A stretch of DNA of 64,000 bases from Pseudoxanthomonas sp. (GCF_035999195.1 NZ_DASYGY010000009.1:434001-498000); one strand, 5' to 3'. Positions 31,185 to 40,428 are shown, counted from the stretch's first letter. Program-made: numbers and translations. Notes: generated from the letters alone by a model not told the origin.

Positions 31185-32426
31185 ATGACCAAGAAGATTT
31201 CCCCCCGCGCCGCCGCCCTGCCGTTCGAGATCGAAGCCACGCGCGAGCATCCCCTGGGCATGCCGGCCGACCGCTTCCTGCGCGACTACTGGCACAAGCG
31301 CCCGCTGCTGATCCGCAACGCCTTCCCGGATTTCGAAACGCCGGTGCAGCCGGAGGATCTCGCCGGCCTGGCCTGCGAGGAAGGCGTGCTGGCGCGCCTG
31401 ATCAGCCTGGACCGGACGACGGGTGTCTGGGATGTGCGCACCGGCCCGTTCCAGGAAGAGGACTTCCCCGGCCTGCCGCACCACGACTGGACCCTGCTGG
31501 TGCAGGACGTGGACAAGTGGGATGCGGATGTCCGCCAGCTGCTGGAACAGTTCCGCTTCCTGCCGCGCTGGCGGGTGGACGACATCATGGTCAGCTTCGC
31601 CGCGACCGGCGGTTCGGTCGGCGCGCATGTGGACCATTACGACGTGTTCCTGCTGCAGGCGCAGGGCGAGCGGCGCTGGATGATCGATGCCAGCGTCGCG
31701 ACGGGCAGGCCGGCGCCGGATCTCGCCTTCCAGGACGACGTGGCGATCAAGCTGCTGCGTACGTTCGATCCCACCCACGAGTGGGTGCTGTCGCCGGGCG
31801 ACATGCTGTACCTGCCGCCGCTGGTGCCGCACCACGGCGTGGCCGAGAATCCCTGCCTGACCTTCTCGGTGGGCATGCGCGCGCCATCATCGGCCGAGCT
31901 GATCGGCGATTATCTGGACACGCTGATCGCCGATGCCGACGACACGCAGCGCTACCACGACGAAGACCTGACCGCACCGCAGGACCCCAACGAGATCGAT
32001 GCCCGCGCGATGGAACGCGTGGTCGAGGCGCTCAATGCGCTGCGCATGAACGATCCGGACAAGGTCGGCGACTGGTTCGGCCGCTTCATCACCACCTATC
32101 GCGCCTCCGGCGACGTGATGCCGGCACCGGACGCGCCGTCGCGCATCGAGATGGAATGGGACCTGCAGCGCGGCGCGCAGCTGTTGCGTCATCCGTTCTC
32201 GCGCTTCGCATGGCGCCGGCGCAGCAAGGGCGCGACCCTGTTCTGCAATGGCGTGGACTACGAGCTGCCGGTGAAGGATGCCCAGCGGCTGGCGGCGCTG
32301 GAACGCCTGGATCGGGTGACGTATGGGGCATTGAGCGACGCCGGCCGCGACGCGGTGATGGCCCTGGCCGCGCAAGGCCACTACCAGGTTGCGCCGGAAG
32401 ACGATCCGGCGAGCGAGGACGCATGA
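31185..32426 (+). CDS. roxA: JmjC-type ribosomal oxygenase (RoxA/YcfD-like, L16 arginine hydroxylase)
   Basis: A 413-residue cupin protein starting at the ATG at 31185. The Fe(II)/2-oxoglutarate site is HVDHYDVF (His and Asp) with the second His in LVPHHGVAENP. Other family words are HKRPLLIRNAFPDF near the start and SGDMLYLPP in the jelly roll, where the window has SPGDMLYLPP. The C-terminal winged-helix region (PFSRFAWRR, NGVDYELP) completes the RoxA/YcfD layout. It likely hydroxylates an arginine of ribosomal protein L16. The next gene overlaps its stop (ATGA). Confidence 0.92.
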   Translation: MTKKISPRAAALPFEIEATREHPLGMPADRFLRDYWHKRPLLIRNAFPDFETPVQPEDLAGLACEEGVLARLISLDRTTGVWDVRTGPFQEEDFPGLPHHDWTLLVQDVDKWDADVRQLLEQFRFLPRWRVDDIMVSFAATGGSVGAHVDHYDVFLLQAQGERRWMIDASVATGRPAPDLAFQDDVAIKLLRTFDPTHEWVLSPGDMLYLPPLVPHHGVAENPCLTFSVGMRAPSSAELIGDYLDTLIADADDTQRYHDEDLTAPQDPNEIDARAMERVVEALNALRMNDPDKVGDWFGRFITTYRASGDVMPAPDAPSRIEMEWDLQRGAQLLRHPFSRFAWRRRSKGATLFCNGVDYELPVKDAQRLAALERLDRVTYGALSDAGRDAVMALAAQGHYQVAPEDDPASEDA

Positions 32427-33334
32427 CCACGACGCGCGACTTCCACGTCGAAGCCATCGACTACGCCTCCGGTGCCGCGCCGCTGCACCAGGTGCGCGAC
32501 GTGGTGTTCGTGCAGGAGCAGCAGGTGCCGCCCGAGCTGGAGCGGGATGCGCTGGATCCGCTCAGCCATCATGTGCTGGCGCGCGATGGCGCCTGGACGC
32601 CGATCGGCACCGCCCGCCTGACGCCCGAGCATCGCATCGGCCGCATGGCCGTGCTGCCGGCGTGGCGCGGTCGCGGTGTCGGCGACGCGCTGCTGGTGGC
32701 GCTGCTGGATGAAGCCCGCCGGCGCCAGTGGCCCGATGTCTCGCTGCATGCGCAGCTCGCGGCCGAGACCTTCTACGCCCGTCACGGTTTCGTGCCGGAA
32801 GGACCGCGGTTCTTCGAGGCCGGCATCGAGCACCAGGGCATGCGGCGGCAACTGGCCGGGCCCACCGGCATCCTCCATCGGGCCGAAGCCGTCGCCATCA
32901 CCATGGCCGTGGTGACCCAGGCACGCCGCTCGCTGGTCGTCTACAGCCGGGCGCTGGATCCGGGGCTGTGGGACGCACCGGCCGTCGTCGAGGCGCTGCG
33001 GCGCTTCGCCACGCACCGTGCCGGCGCGCAGGTGCAGCTGCTGCTGCAGGATGCGGGCACCCCGCAGCGCGCGCTGGCGCCCCTGATCGGCCTGGGCCAG
33101 CGGCTGCCCAGCGTGTTCGCCTTCCGCGAAGTCCAGGACCCGGTCGACCTGCCCTACACCGCCGCCTTCGTCGCCAACGACGACCACGGTTACTACTACC
33201 GTCCGCTGGGCAACCGCTTCGATGGCGAAGCGGGCCTGGCCCATGCCGGCCGCGCCCGCCAGCTGCGCGCGGAATTCGTCCAGATGTGGGAGCGTGCGCG
33301 TCCGGTCAGCGAGTACCGCGCACTGGGCCTGTAG
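32423..33334 (+). CDS. GNAT N-acetyltransferase with an extra C-terminal domain
   Basis: Of 303 residues, the first 150 are a GNAT fold: VRDVVFVQEQQVPPELERD, then the acetyl-CoA loop RMAVLPAWRGRGVGDALL and FYARHGFVPEGPRFFEAGIEHQGM. This matches the ElaA/YjcF-like subgroup. The last 150 residues (ARRSLVVYSRALDPGLWDAP...VQLLLQDAG...VANDDHGYYYRPLGNRFDGEA) are a second domain reminiscent of phospholipase D-like folds but without HKD motifs. It is coupled to roxA by an ATGA overlap. The substrate is unknown. Confidence 0.88.
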   Translation: MTTTRDFHVEAIDYASGAAPLHQVRDVVFVQEQQVPPELERDALDPLSHHVLARDGAWTPIGTARLTPEHRIGRMAVLPAWRGRGVGDALLVALLDEARRRQWPDVSLHAQLAAETFYARHGFVPEGPRFFEAGIEHQGMRRQLAGPTGILHRAEAVAITMAVVTQARRSLVVYSRALDPGLWDAPAVVEALRRFATHRAGAQVQLLLQDAGTPQRALAPLIGLGQRLPSVFAFREVQDPVDLPYTAAFVANDDHGYYYRPLGNRFDGEAGLAHAGRARQLRAEFVQMWERARPVSEYRALGL

Positions 33335-33400
33335 CCGGCTGCCGGGCCTCGGGATGGCCGCCTTCGCGGGGCTGGTGCCTGCGTCTTTAGTCCAATCCGG

Positions 33401-33431
33401 TTACGCCCCGCTCCCGGCAAGGGGGTATAAT
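33401..33431 (+). promoter_or_regulatory. Promoter of the 2-oxoglutarate dehydrogenase genes
   Basis: A perfect -10 TATAAT at 33426-33431 is preceded by TTACGC at 33401-33406 (19-bp spacer, weak -35). It lies 86 bases before the GTG of sucA. The leader has no strong Shine-Dalgarno sequence, and no hairpin terminator is visible before it. Confidence 0.6.
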
Positions 33432-33517
33432 TTCCCGGTTTTCGTCCTTGTCAGTGCAGTAGCGCGCCGCATGGACGCAAGCGCCCCTCGACTACCCCAC
33501 TGCACGCCATCGCCATC

Positions 33518-36346
33518 GTGGACAACCTCCTGAAGCAGTTCGCGCAATCCTCGCAGCTCAACGGGGGCAACGCCTCCTACGTTGAAGACCTGTACGAGCA
33601 GTACCTCGTCTCCCCGGACAGCGTGGGCCCCAAATGGAAGGCCTACTTCGACGGCTTCAAGGGCCACGAGGCCGGCGATGTGCCCCATTCGGTGGTCATC
33701 CAGCAGATCGCCGACGCCGCCCGCCAGGCCGCCAACAACGGCCATGTCGTGGCCACGGGCGGCGACGAGCGCGAGCGCAACGTGGGCCGCCTGATCACCG
33801 CCTACCGGTCGCGTGGCCATCTCGGCGCCCGGATCGACCCGCTGGGCTTGACCCCGCCGGTCAACCCGCCGGACCTCGAGCTGTCGTTCCACAACCTGTC
33901 CGAGCGCGACCTGGACAGCGAATTCAGCACCGGCAATGTCGGCGGCAACACGCGCATGAAGCTGCGCGACCTGCTGGCCCGCCTGAAGGCCACCTACACC
34001 GGCCCGATCGGCGTGGAATTCATGCACATCCCGGAGGTCGAGCAGCGCCAGTGGCTGTACCAGCGCCTGGAGACCGCCGGTGGCCAGTTCGGCCTGTCCG
34101 ACGACGCCAAGCGCCGTGCGCTGGAGCGCCTGACCGCCGCCGAGGGCCTGGAACGCTACCTGCACACCAAGTACGTCGGCCAGAAGCGTTTCTCGCTGGA
34201 AGGCGGCGATGCGCTGATCCCGCTGATGGACACGATGATCCGCAGCGCCGGCGAAGGCGGCGTCAAGGACATCGTGATCGGCATGGCCCACCGTGGCCGC
34301 CTCAATGTCCTGGTCAACACGCTGGGCAAGAGCCCGCGCAAGCTGTTCGACGAGTTCGAGGGCAAGTTCGAGCACGACAACGACCTGGCGCATGCCGGCG
34401 ACGTGAAGTACCACATGGGCTTCTCCGCCGACATCGCGACGCCGGGCGGCCCGGTCCACCTGGCGCTGGCCTTCAACCCGTCGCACCTGGAAATCGTCGA
34501 CCCGGTCGTGGCCGGCAGCGTGCGTTCCCGCCAGGAGCGCCGCAACGACGCCAAGCGCCAGAGCGTGTTGCCGATCATCATGCATGGCGATGCCGCGTTC
34601 GCCGGCCAGGGCGTGGTGATGGAACTGTTCCAGATGTCGCAGGCGCGCGGCTTCGCCGTCGGCGGCACGCTGCACGTGGTGATCAACAACCAGATCGGCT
34701 TCACCACCAGCAACAAGGAAGACGCCCGCTCCACGATGTACTGCACCGACGTGGCCAAGATGGTCGGCGCGCCCGTGTTCCACGTGAACGGCGACGATCC
34801 GGAAGCGGTGGTGTTCGTGGCGAAGATGGCGTACGACTTCCGCCAGCAATTCAAGAAGGACGTGGTGATCGACCTGGTGTGCTACCGCCGCCACGGCCAC
34901 AACGAGGCCGACGAACCGGCGGCGACGCAGCCGGTGATGTACCAGACCATCCGCAAGCACCCGACCACGCGCGAGATGTACGCGGCCAGGCTGGAAAGCG
35001 CCGGCGTGATCCCGGCCGAGGGCGGCAAGGCGCTGGCCGATGCCTACCGCAACAAGCTGGACTCGGGCGAATACACCACCGAGCTGGCCAAGCAGAAGAG
35101 CGACGAACTGGCGATCGACTGGTCGAAGTACCTGTCGGGCAAGCTCAGCGATCCGGTCGACACCCGGGTCAAGCGCGCCTCGCTCGATTCGCTGGCCAAG
35201 ATCATCACCACCATCCCGGCCGGCGTCGCGCTGCATCCGCGCGTGGCGAAGATCTACGAGGACCGCGTGAAGATGGCCGCGGGCGAACAGGCGGCCGACT
35301 GGGGCTTCGCCGAGAACCTCGCCTACGCGACGCTGCTGGCCGAAGGCAACGGCCTGCGCCTGGTCGGCCAGGACGCGGGGCGCGGCACGTTCTTCCACCG
35401 CCACGCGATCCTGCACGACCAGAAGACCGACAGTTACTACCTGCCGCTGCGGCAGCTGGTGGAACAGCCGGAACAGGCCACCATCATCGACTCGCTGCTC
35501 AGCGAGGAGGCGGTGATGGCGTTCGAATACGGTTTCTCGACCACCGACCCCAACACCCTGTGCATCTGGGAAGCGCAGTTCGGCGACTTCGCCAACGGCG
35601 CGCAGGTGGTGATCGACCAGTTCATCGCCGCCGGCGAGGCCAAGTGGGGCCGCATCAGCGGCCTGACCCTGCTGCTGCCGCACGGCTACGAAGGCCAGGG
35701 TCCGGAACACAGCTCCGCACGCCTGGAGCGCTTCCTGCAGCTGTGCGCGCTGGAGAACATGCTGGTCTGCGTGCCGACCACGCCTGCACAGGCGTACCAC
35801 ATGCTGCGCCGGCAGATGCGCATGACCACCCGCAAGCCGCTGGTGGTGATGACGCCGAAGTCGCTGCTGCGCCACAAGCTGGCCGTGTCCACGCTGGATG
35901 AGCTGGCCAATGGCGAGTTCCAGCACCTGATCCCCGACGCCGCCGCGGACGCCAGGAAGGTCAAGCGTGTCGTCGTGTGTTCCGGCAAGGTCTACTACGA
36001 CCTGCTGGAAGACGCGCAGAAGCGCGGCCAGGACGATGTGGCGCTGGTGCGCGTGGAACAGCTGTACCCGTTCCCGCGCGAGCAGCTGGCCGCCGAACTG
36101 AAGCGCTACGGCAAGGCCACCGAGGTGGTCTGGTGCCAGGAAGAGCCGCAGAACCAGGGTGCGTGGTACCAGATCAAGCACCACCTGCAGGCCTGCCTGG
36201 CCGACAAGCAGACGCTGCACTACGCGGGTCGCGCGCGTTCGCCCTCGCCCGCCGCCGGCCACTTCGCCGAGCACGTCGAGGAACAGCTCAAGCTGGTCGC
36301 CGACGCACTGGTCAACAAGCTCGGCAACGACAACGTCGCCGAATAA
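33518..36346 (+). CDS. sucA: 2-oxoglutarate dehydrogenase E1 component
   Basis: This 942-residue thiamine-diphosphate enzyme decarboxylates 2-oxoglutarate in the TCA cycle. The start is a GTG giving MDNLLKQFAQSSQLNGGNASYVEDLYEQYL, which carries the E1o N-terminal E2-binding segment. Family marks include GMAHRGRLNVLVN, the ThDP region GDAAFAGQGVVMELFQMS ... INNQIGFTT, the Mg-binding HVNGDDPEAV, and C-terminal LLPHGYEGQGPEHSSARLERFLQ and MTPKSLLRHK. Length is usual for proteobacteria. sucB follows after 42 bases. Confidence 0.97.
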   Translation: MDNLLKQFAQSSQLNGGNASYVEDLYEQYLVSPDSVGPKWKAYFDGFKGHEAGDVPHSVVIQQIADAARQAANNGHVVATGGDERERNVGRLITAYRSRGHLGARIDPLGLTPPVNPPDLELSFHNLSERDLDSEFSTGNVGGNTRMKLRDLLARLKATYTGPIGVEFMHIPEVEQRQWLYQRLETAGGQFGLSDDAKRRALERLTAAEGLERYLHTKYVGQKRFSLEGGDALIPLMDTMIRSAGEGGVKDIVIGMAHRGRLNVLVNTLGKSPRKLFDEFEGKFEHDNDLAHAGDVKYHMGFSADIATPGGPVHLALAFNPSHLEIVDPVVAGSVRSRQERRNDAKRQSVLPIIMHGDAAFAGQGVVMELFQMSQARGFAVGGTLHVVINNQIGFTTSNKEDARSTMYCTDVAKMVGAPVFHVNGDDPEAVVFVAKMAYDFRQQFKKDVVIDLVCYRRHGHNEADEPAATQPVMYQTIRKHPTTREMYAARLESAGVIPAEGGKALADAYRNKLDSGEYTTELAKQKSDELAIDWSKYLSGKLSDPVDTRVKRASLDSLAKIITTIPAGVALHPRVAKIYEDRVKMAAGEQAADWGFAENLAYATLLAEGNGLRLVGQDAGRGTFFHRHAILHDQKTDSYYLPLRQLVEQPEQATIIDSLLSEEAVMAFEYGFSTTDPNTLCIWEAQFGDFANGAQVVIDQFIAAGEAKWGRISGLTLLLPHGYEGQGPEHSSARLERFLQLCALENMLVCVPTTPAQAYHMLRRQMRMTTRKPLVVMTPKSLLRHKLAVSTLDELANGEFQHLIPDAAADARKVKRVVVCSGKVYYDLLEDAQKRGQDDVALVRVEQLYPFPREQLAAELKRYGKATEVVWCQEEPQNQGAWYQIKHHLQACLADKQTLHYAGRARSPSPAAGHFAEHVEEQLKLVADALVNKLGNDNVAE

Positions 36347-36388
36347 GCCCCCACTCATTAGAACAACACCACCAGGACGTCCCATCCC

Positions 36389-37609
36389 ATGGCCACTGAA
36401 GTCAAAGTTCCGGTTCTGCCCGAGTCCGTCTCCGATGCCACCATCGCCGCCTGGCACAAGAAGGTCGGCGACGCGGTCAAGCGCGACGAGAACCTGATGG
36501 ACCTGGAAACCGACAAGGTCGTGCTGGAAGTGCCCTCGCCCGTCGATGGCGTGCTGAAGGAAATCAAGTTCAAGGAAGGCGACACGGTGACCAGCCAGCA
36601 GCTGCTGGCGATCATCGAGGAAGGCGCCGTGGCCGCGGCCGCGCCCGCCGCGGAAGAGAAGAAGCCCGCCGCAGGCGCCGAGGAAGTGCAGCCGAAGGCG
36701 GCCGCCGCCAAGGCCGACGCCGCCGCGCCGTCCAGCACCAAGCCGGCCCCGGCCGGCGCCGACGCGCTGCCCCCGGGCGCGCGCTTCACCGCCGTCACCC
36801 AAGGCATCGATCCGGCGAACGTGGAAGGCACGGGCCGTCGCGGCGCGGTGACGAAAGAAGACCTGATCAATTACGCCAGCGGCAAGACCTCCGGCGTGTC
36901 CGGTGGCGCACGTCCGGAAGAGCGCGTGCCGATGACCCGCATCCGCACGCGCATCGCCGAGCGCCTGATGCAGTCCAAGAACTCCATCGCCATGCTGACC
37001 TCGTTCAACGAGGTCAACCTGGCGAAGGTCATGGAGATGCGCAAGGAGCTGCAGGACGACTTCGTGAAGGCCAACGGCATCAAGCTCGGCTTCATGAGCT
37101 TCTTCGCCAAGGCCGCCGCCAACGCGCTGCAGCGCCATCCGATCGTCAATGCCTCGGTCGACGGCAACGACATCATCTACCACGGCTACGCCGACATCTC
37201 GATCGCCGTCTCCACCGAGAAAGGCCTGGTCACGCCGGTGCTGCGCAATGTCGAGCGCATGGGCTTCGGCGACATCGAGAAGGGCATCGCCGAGTACGCC
37301 AAGAAGGCGCGCGACGGCAAGCTGGGCTTGGAAGACCTGCAGGGCGGCACGTTCACCATCACCAACGGCGGCACCTTCGGTTCGCTGATGTCCACGCCCA
37401 TCGTCAACCCGCCGCAGAGCGCCATCCTGGGCATGCACGCCATCAAGGACCGCGCCATCGTCGAGAACGGCCAGGTGATCGCCGCGCCGATGATGTACAT
37501 CGCCCTGTCCTACGACCACCGCATCATCGACGGCAAGGACGCGGTGCTGTTCCTAGTCGACATCAAGAACCAGCTGGAAAACCCGCACCGCATGCTGCTT
37601 GGCATGTGA
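36389..37609 (+). CDS. sucB: Dihydrolipoyl succinyltransferase (E2)
   Basis: A 406-residue E2 core protein. The N-terminal lipoyl domain has the lipoylated lysine K43 in LETDKVVLEVPSP. An Ala/Lys-rich linker (about 75-115) leads to the E1/E3-binding domain (TAVTQGIDPANVEGTGRRGAVTKEDL), and a catalytic domain ends with the HxxxDG motif in SYDHRIIDGKDAV. It transfers the succinyl group to CoA in the 2-oxoglutarate dehydrogenase complex. A family A repeat separates it from lpd. Confidence 0.97.
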   Translation: MATEVKVPVLPESVSDATIAAWHKKVGDAVKRDENLMDLETDKVVLEVPSPVDGVLKEIKFKEGDTVTSQQLLAIIEEGAVAAAAPAAEEKKPAAGAEEVQPKAAAAKADAAAPSSTKPAPAGADALPPGARFTAVTQGIDPANVEGTGRRGAVTKEDLINYASGKTSGVSGGARPEERVPMTRIRTRIAERLMQSKNSIAMLTSFNEVNLAKVMEMRKELQDDFVKANGIKLGFMSFFAKAAANALQRHPIVNASVDGNDIIYHGYADISIAVSTEKGLVTPVLRNVERMGFGDIEKGIAEYAKKARDGKLGLEDLQGGTFTITNGGTFGSLMSTPIVNPPQSAILGMHAIKDRAIVENGQVIAAPMMYIALSYDHRIIDGKDAVLFLVDIKNQLENPHRMLLGM

Positions 37610-37619
37610 CCAGTGCGAG

Positions 37620-37774
37620 CCCCTCTCCCGCCGGGAGAGGGGTTGGGGTGAGGGGCAACGGAGTCACGCCCTCTGGCCTCGCGACAAAACGCGGCAGCCT
37701 CACCTCTGATTTGGAGTCTCCCACTCCATCGCCCCTCATCCGCCCTTCGGGCACCTTCTCCCGAGGGGAGAAGG
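37620..37774. repeat. Family A palindromic repeat element between sucB and lpd
   Basis: The 155-bp element has an 11-bp-arm hairpin at its left end (CCCCTCTCCCG / CGGGAGAGGGG, 37620-37630 and 37632-37642) and a 9-bp one at its right end (CCTTCTCCC / GGGAGAAGG, 37754-37762 and 37766-37774). GGGTGAGGGGC after the left hairpin is the inverse of GCCCCTCATCC before the right one. It fills the 186-bp sucB-lpd gap and may attenuate or process the mRNA. Confidence 0.85.
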
Positions 37775-37795
37775 GAAAAGGCAAAGGACACTGAA

Positions 37796-39232
37796 ATGGC
37801 TGAACAATTCGACGTCGTCGTCATCGGTGCCGGCCCGGCCGGCTACCACGCCGCCATCCGTGCCGCGCAGCTGGGCATGAAGGTCGCGTGCATCGACGCC
37901 GCGCTGGGCAAGGACGGCAAGCCCGCACTGGGCGGCACCTGCCTGCGCGTCGGCTGCATCCCGTCCAAGGCACTGCTGGATTCCTCGCACCAGTACCACA
38001 ACCTGACCCACCAGTTCGAACAGCACGGCATCAGCGTCAAGGACGCGAAGATCGATGTGGGCACCATGGTCGGCCGCAAGGACGCCATCGTGAAGCAGTT
38101 CACCGGCGGCATCGCGCAGCTGTTCAAGGCCAGCAAGGTGACGGCCTATCACGGCTTCGGCCAGCTGCAGCCGGGCAACGTCGTCAAGGTGAAGCAGCAC
38201 GACGGCAGCGAGGTCGAGCTCAAGGGCACCAACGTCATCCTCGCCGCCGGCTCGGATTCCATCGAGCTGCCGTTCGCGAAGTTCGACGGCGACACCATCG
38301 TCGACAACGTCGGCGCGCTGGACTTCACCGAGGTCCCCAAGCGCCTCGCGGTGATCGGTGCCGGCGTGATCGGGCTGGAGCTGGGCAGCGTGTGGAAGCG
38401 CCTGGGCGCCGAGGTCACCATCCTCGAAGCCCTGCCCGATTTCCTCGCCGTCGCCGACAGCGAAGTGTCGAAGGTCGCCGCGCGTGAATTCAAGAAGCAG
38501 GGCCTCGACATCCGCCTGGGCGCCAAGGTGTCGAAGACCGAGGTCACCGGCAAGGGCAAGAAGAAGGAAGTCGTGGTCACCTACAGCGACGCCGACGGCG
38601 AGAAGACGCTGACCGTGGACAAGCTGCTGGTCGCCGTGGGCCGTCGCGCTGCGAGCAAGGGCCTGCTGGCCGACGGCACCGGCGTCAGGCTCAACGAGCG
38701 CGGCCAGGTGGAAGTGGACGCGCACTGCCATACCGGCGTCGATGGCGTATGGGCGATCGGCGACTGCGTGCGTGGGCCGATGCTGGCGCACAAGGGCTTC
38801 GAGGAAGGCATCGCGGTCGCCGAGCTGATCGCCGGCCTGCCGGGCCACGTCAACTTCGACACCATCCCGTGGGTCATCTACACCTCGCCCGAGATCGCCT
38901 GGGTCGGCAAGACCGAGCAGCAGCTCAAGGCCGAAGGCGTGGCCTACAAGGCCGGCTCCTTCCCGTTCGCCGCGGTGGGCCGCGCGGTGGCGATGGCCGA
39001 GTCCGCCGGCTTCGTGAAGGTCATCGCCGACGCCGAAACCGACCGCGTGCTGGGCATGCACCTGGTCGGCGCCAACGTGTCGGAACTGGTGCACGAGGGC
39101 GTGCTCACCATGGAGTTCAAGGGCTCCGCGGACGACCTGGCCCGCATCTGCCATGCGCACCCGTCGTTGTCGGAAGCGGTGCACGACGCCGCGATGGCCG
39201 TGCACAAGCGCGCGATCCACAAGGCCAACTGA
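37796..39232 (+). CDS. lpd: Dihydrolipoyl dehydrogenase (E3)
   Basis: A 478-residue flavoprotein that reoxidises the lipoyl group of E2 with NAD. FAD motif VVVIGAGPAGYHAAIRAAQ lies at the N-terminus, the redox disulfide is C49-C54 in GGTCLRVGCIPSK, the NAD motif is AVIGAGVIGLELGSVWKRLG, and the C-terminal His-Glu pair is in CHAHPSLSEAVHDA. It is separated from sucB by a repeat element but in the same orientation; a terminator follows it. Confidence 0.97.
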   Translation: MAEQFDVVVIGAGPAGYHAAIRAAQLGMKVACIDAALGKDGKPALGGTCLRVGCIPSKALLDSSHQYHNLTHQFEQHGISVKDAKIDVGTMVGRKDAIVKQFTGGIAQLFKASKVTAYHGFGQLQPGNVVKVKQHDGSEVELKGTNVILAAGSDSIELPFAKFDGDTIVDNVGALDFTEVPKRLAVIGAGVIGLELGSVWKRLGAEVTILEALPDFLAVADSEVSKVAAREFKKQGLDIRLGAKVSKTEVTGKGKKKEVVVTYSDADGEKTLTVDKLLVAVGRRAASKGLLADGTGVRLNERGQVEVDAHCHTGVDGVWAIGDCVRGPMLAHKGFEEGIAVAELIAGLPGHVNFDTIPWVIYTSPEIAWVGKTEQQLKAEGVAYKAGSFPFAAVGRAVAMAESAGFVKVIADAETDRVLGMHLVGANVSELVHEGVLTMEFKGSADDLARICHAHPSLSEAVHDAAMAVHKRAIHKAN

Positions 39233-39250
39233 TCCACCGGCCTGATGCGA

Positions 39251-39280
39251 ACGGCCCGGTTTACCGGGCCGTTCTGCTTC
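39251..39280 (+). terminator. Rho-independent terminator after lpd
   Basis: A perfect 10-bp arm ACGGCCCGGT / ACCGGGCCGT (39251-39260 and 39263-39272) is followed by TCTGCTTC, 18 bases after the lpd stop. Confidence 0.78.
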
Positions 39281-39305
39281 CGGGATTCCACCCTCAGGTG
39301 AAACC

Positions 39306-39656
39306 ATGTTCGCCTTGCTGCTTCCCCTGACGATAGCGGGCATCGCCATGACCCCATCCGACCGACACGACGATCCCCACGAGCGGTGCATGCTGGTCAG
39401 CGCGGGCATGGAGGTGCGCGAGGCCTGGGCGATCATGCAGCGCGGACCGGACAGCACGCTTAGCGGCCACAGCGCCGCCGGCCCGGAGGGCGATCCGCCT
39501 GCCGGCAGTTTCGCCATCGATTTCTGGCACACCACCAACGACCAGGGTATCCGCCGGACCTCCGCGCTGCGCTACCGCGGCGGCACCGTTGAAAGCGTGG
39601 AGTGCGGCCGCATCGAATTCCCTGTCGCCACCCCCTCGACCCTGCAGGAAGACTGA
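39306..39656 (+). CDS. Small exported or membrane-anchored protein of unknown function
   Basis: 116 residues: a hydrophobic N-terminus MFALLLPLTIAGIAM (signal-like but short), then a polar domain with two cysteines (HERCMLVSAGMEVREAWAIM and VESVECGRIEFP) and a FAIDFWHTTNDQGIRRTSALRYRGG segment that looks like a small beta sheet. AGGTGA precedes the ATG by six bases. It is 3 bases upstream of the LOG-family gene, so they are co-transcribed. No family is recognised. Confidence 0.7.
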   Translation: MFALLLPLTIAGIAMTPSDRHDDPHERCMLVSAGMEVREAWAIMQRGPDSTLSGHSAAGPEGDPPAGSFAIDFWHTTNDQGIRRTSALRYRGGTVESVECGRIEFPVATPSTLQED

Positions 39657-39659
39657 CCC

Positions 39660-40253
39660 ATGCGTTCCCTCTGCGTCTATTGCGGCTCCAACGCCGGCAA
39701 CAAGCCCGCCTACGCCGAACGCGCCATCGCGCTCGGCGACCGCATCGCCAAGGAAGGGATGCAACTGGTCTACGGGGGCGGCAATGTCGGACTCATGGGC
39801 ATCGTCGCCGACGCCGTGCTCGCCGCCGGCGGTGAGGTGATCGGCGTCATTCCCGAGCAACTGGTCAACTGGGAAGTGGCGCACAAGGGCGTGACCAGGC
39901 TGGAAGTCGTCGCCAACATGCACGAGCGCAAGAAGCGCATGTTCGACCTGTCCGACGGCTTCGTCGCCCTGCCCGGCGGCTTCGGCACGCTCGACGAGAT
40001 GTTCGAGATGCTGACCTGGCGCCAGCTGGGCATCGGCGACAAGCCCTGCGCGTTCCTCGATGTGGAAGGCTTCTACACCCCGCTGATGGGCATGATCGAC
40101 CGCATGGTCGAAGAGCGCTTCCTGCACCCCGAACAGCGCGCCGACCTGTGGCACGGCGATGACCTCGACGCGATGATCGGCTGGATGCGCGCGTACAGCC
40201 CGGCGCAGGCGGACAAGTGGATGGATGAGAAGCGGCGCAAGTCGTTGCGTTGA
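39660..40253 (+). CDS. LOG-family nucleotide 5-prime-monophosphate phosphoribohydrolase
   Basis: A 197-residue Rossmann protein with the family signature PGGFGTLDEMFEMLTWRQLG and the N-terminal SLCVYCGSNAGNKPAY, followed by YGGGNVGLMGIVAD. LOG enzymes remove ribose 5-phosphate from cytokinin nucleotides or AMP-like substrates. Older annotation calls them lysine decarboxylases, which this motif does not support. The physiological substrate here is unknown. Confidence 0.93.
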   Translation: MRSLCVYCGSNAGNKPAYAERAIALGDRIAKEGMQLVYGGGNVGLMGIVADAVLAAGGEVIGVIPEQLVNWEVAHKGVTRLEVVANMHERKKRMFDLSDGFVALPGGFGTLDEMFEMLTWRQLGIGDKPCAFLDVEGFYTPLMGMIDRMVEERFLHPEQRADLWHGDDLDAMIGWMRAYSPAQADKWMDEKRRKSLR

Positions 40254-40257
40254 GCCT

Positions 40258-40428
40258 TCCATCGTTCCAGCGAAGGCTTGGACTCATCTTCCTCTTGCTG
40301 TCAGCGGGGCGGCGACCAGAGGCAATGGATTCCAGCGTTCGCTGGAATGACGGTGAGCATGTCCGCTGCGATCGACCAACCTCCGTCGTCCCAGCGAATG
40401 CTGGGACCCATCTTGCTTTCAAGACGAA
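40258..40428. repeat. Cluster of family B palindromic repeats
   Basis: Three related palindromes lie in this gap: CCATCGTTCCAGCGAAGGC at 40258, GGATTCCAGCGTTCGCTGGAATGACGG (an 8-bp stem ATTCCAGC / GCTGGAAT) near 40327-40353, and GTCCCAGCGAATGCTGGGACC near 40390-40411. The middle copy matches the element at 14679. From 40430 to 40525 I see only a probable promoter region for the next gene. Confidence 0.75.

Noticed and set aside
33401..37519. A 1372-codon open frame on the minus strand, opposite sucA and sucB
   Set aside because: The translation is rich in His, Arg, Gln and Val with no domain, as expected for the antisense frame of high-GC genes; sucA and sucB on the plus strand are certain.
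40258..40428. CRISPR array suspected from repeated CCAGCG words
   Set aside because: Repeats are palindromic, of different lengths and in inverted order, with no regular spacers and no cas genes.
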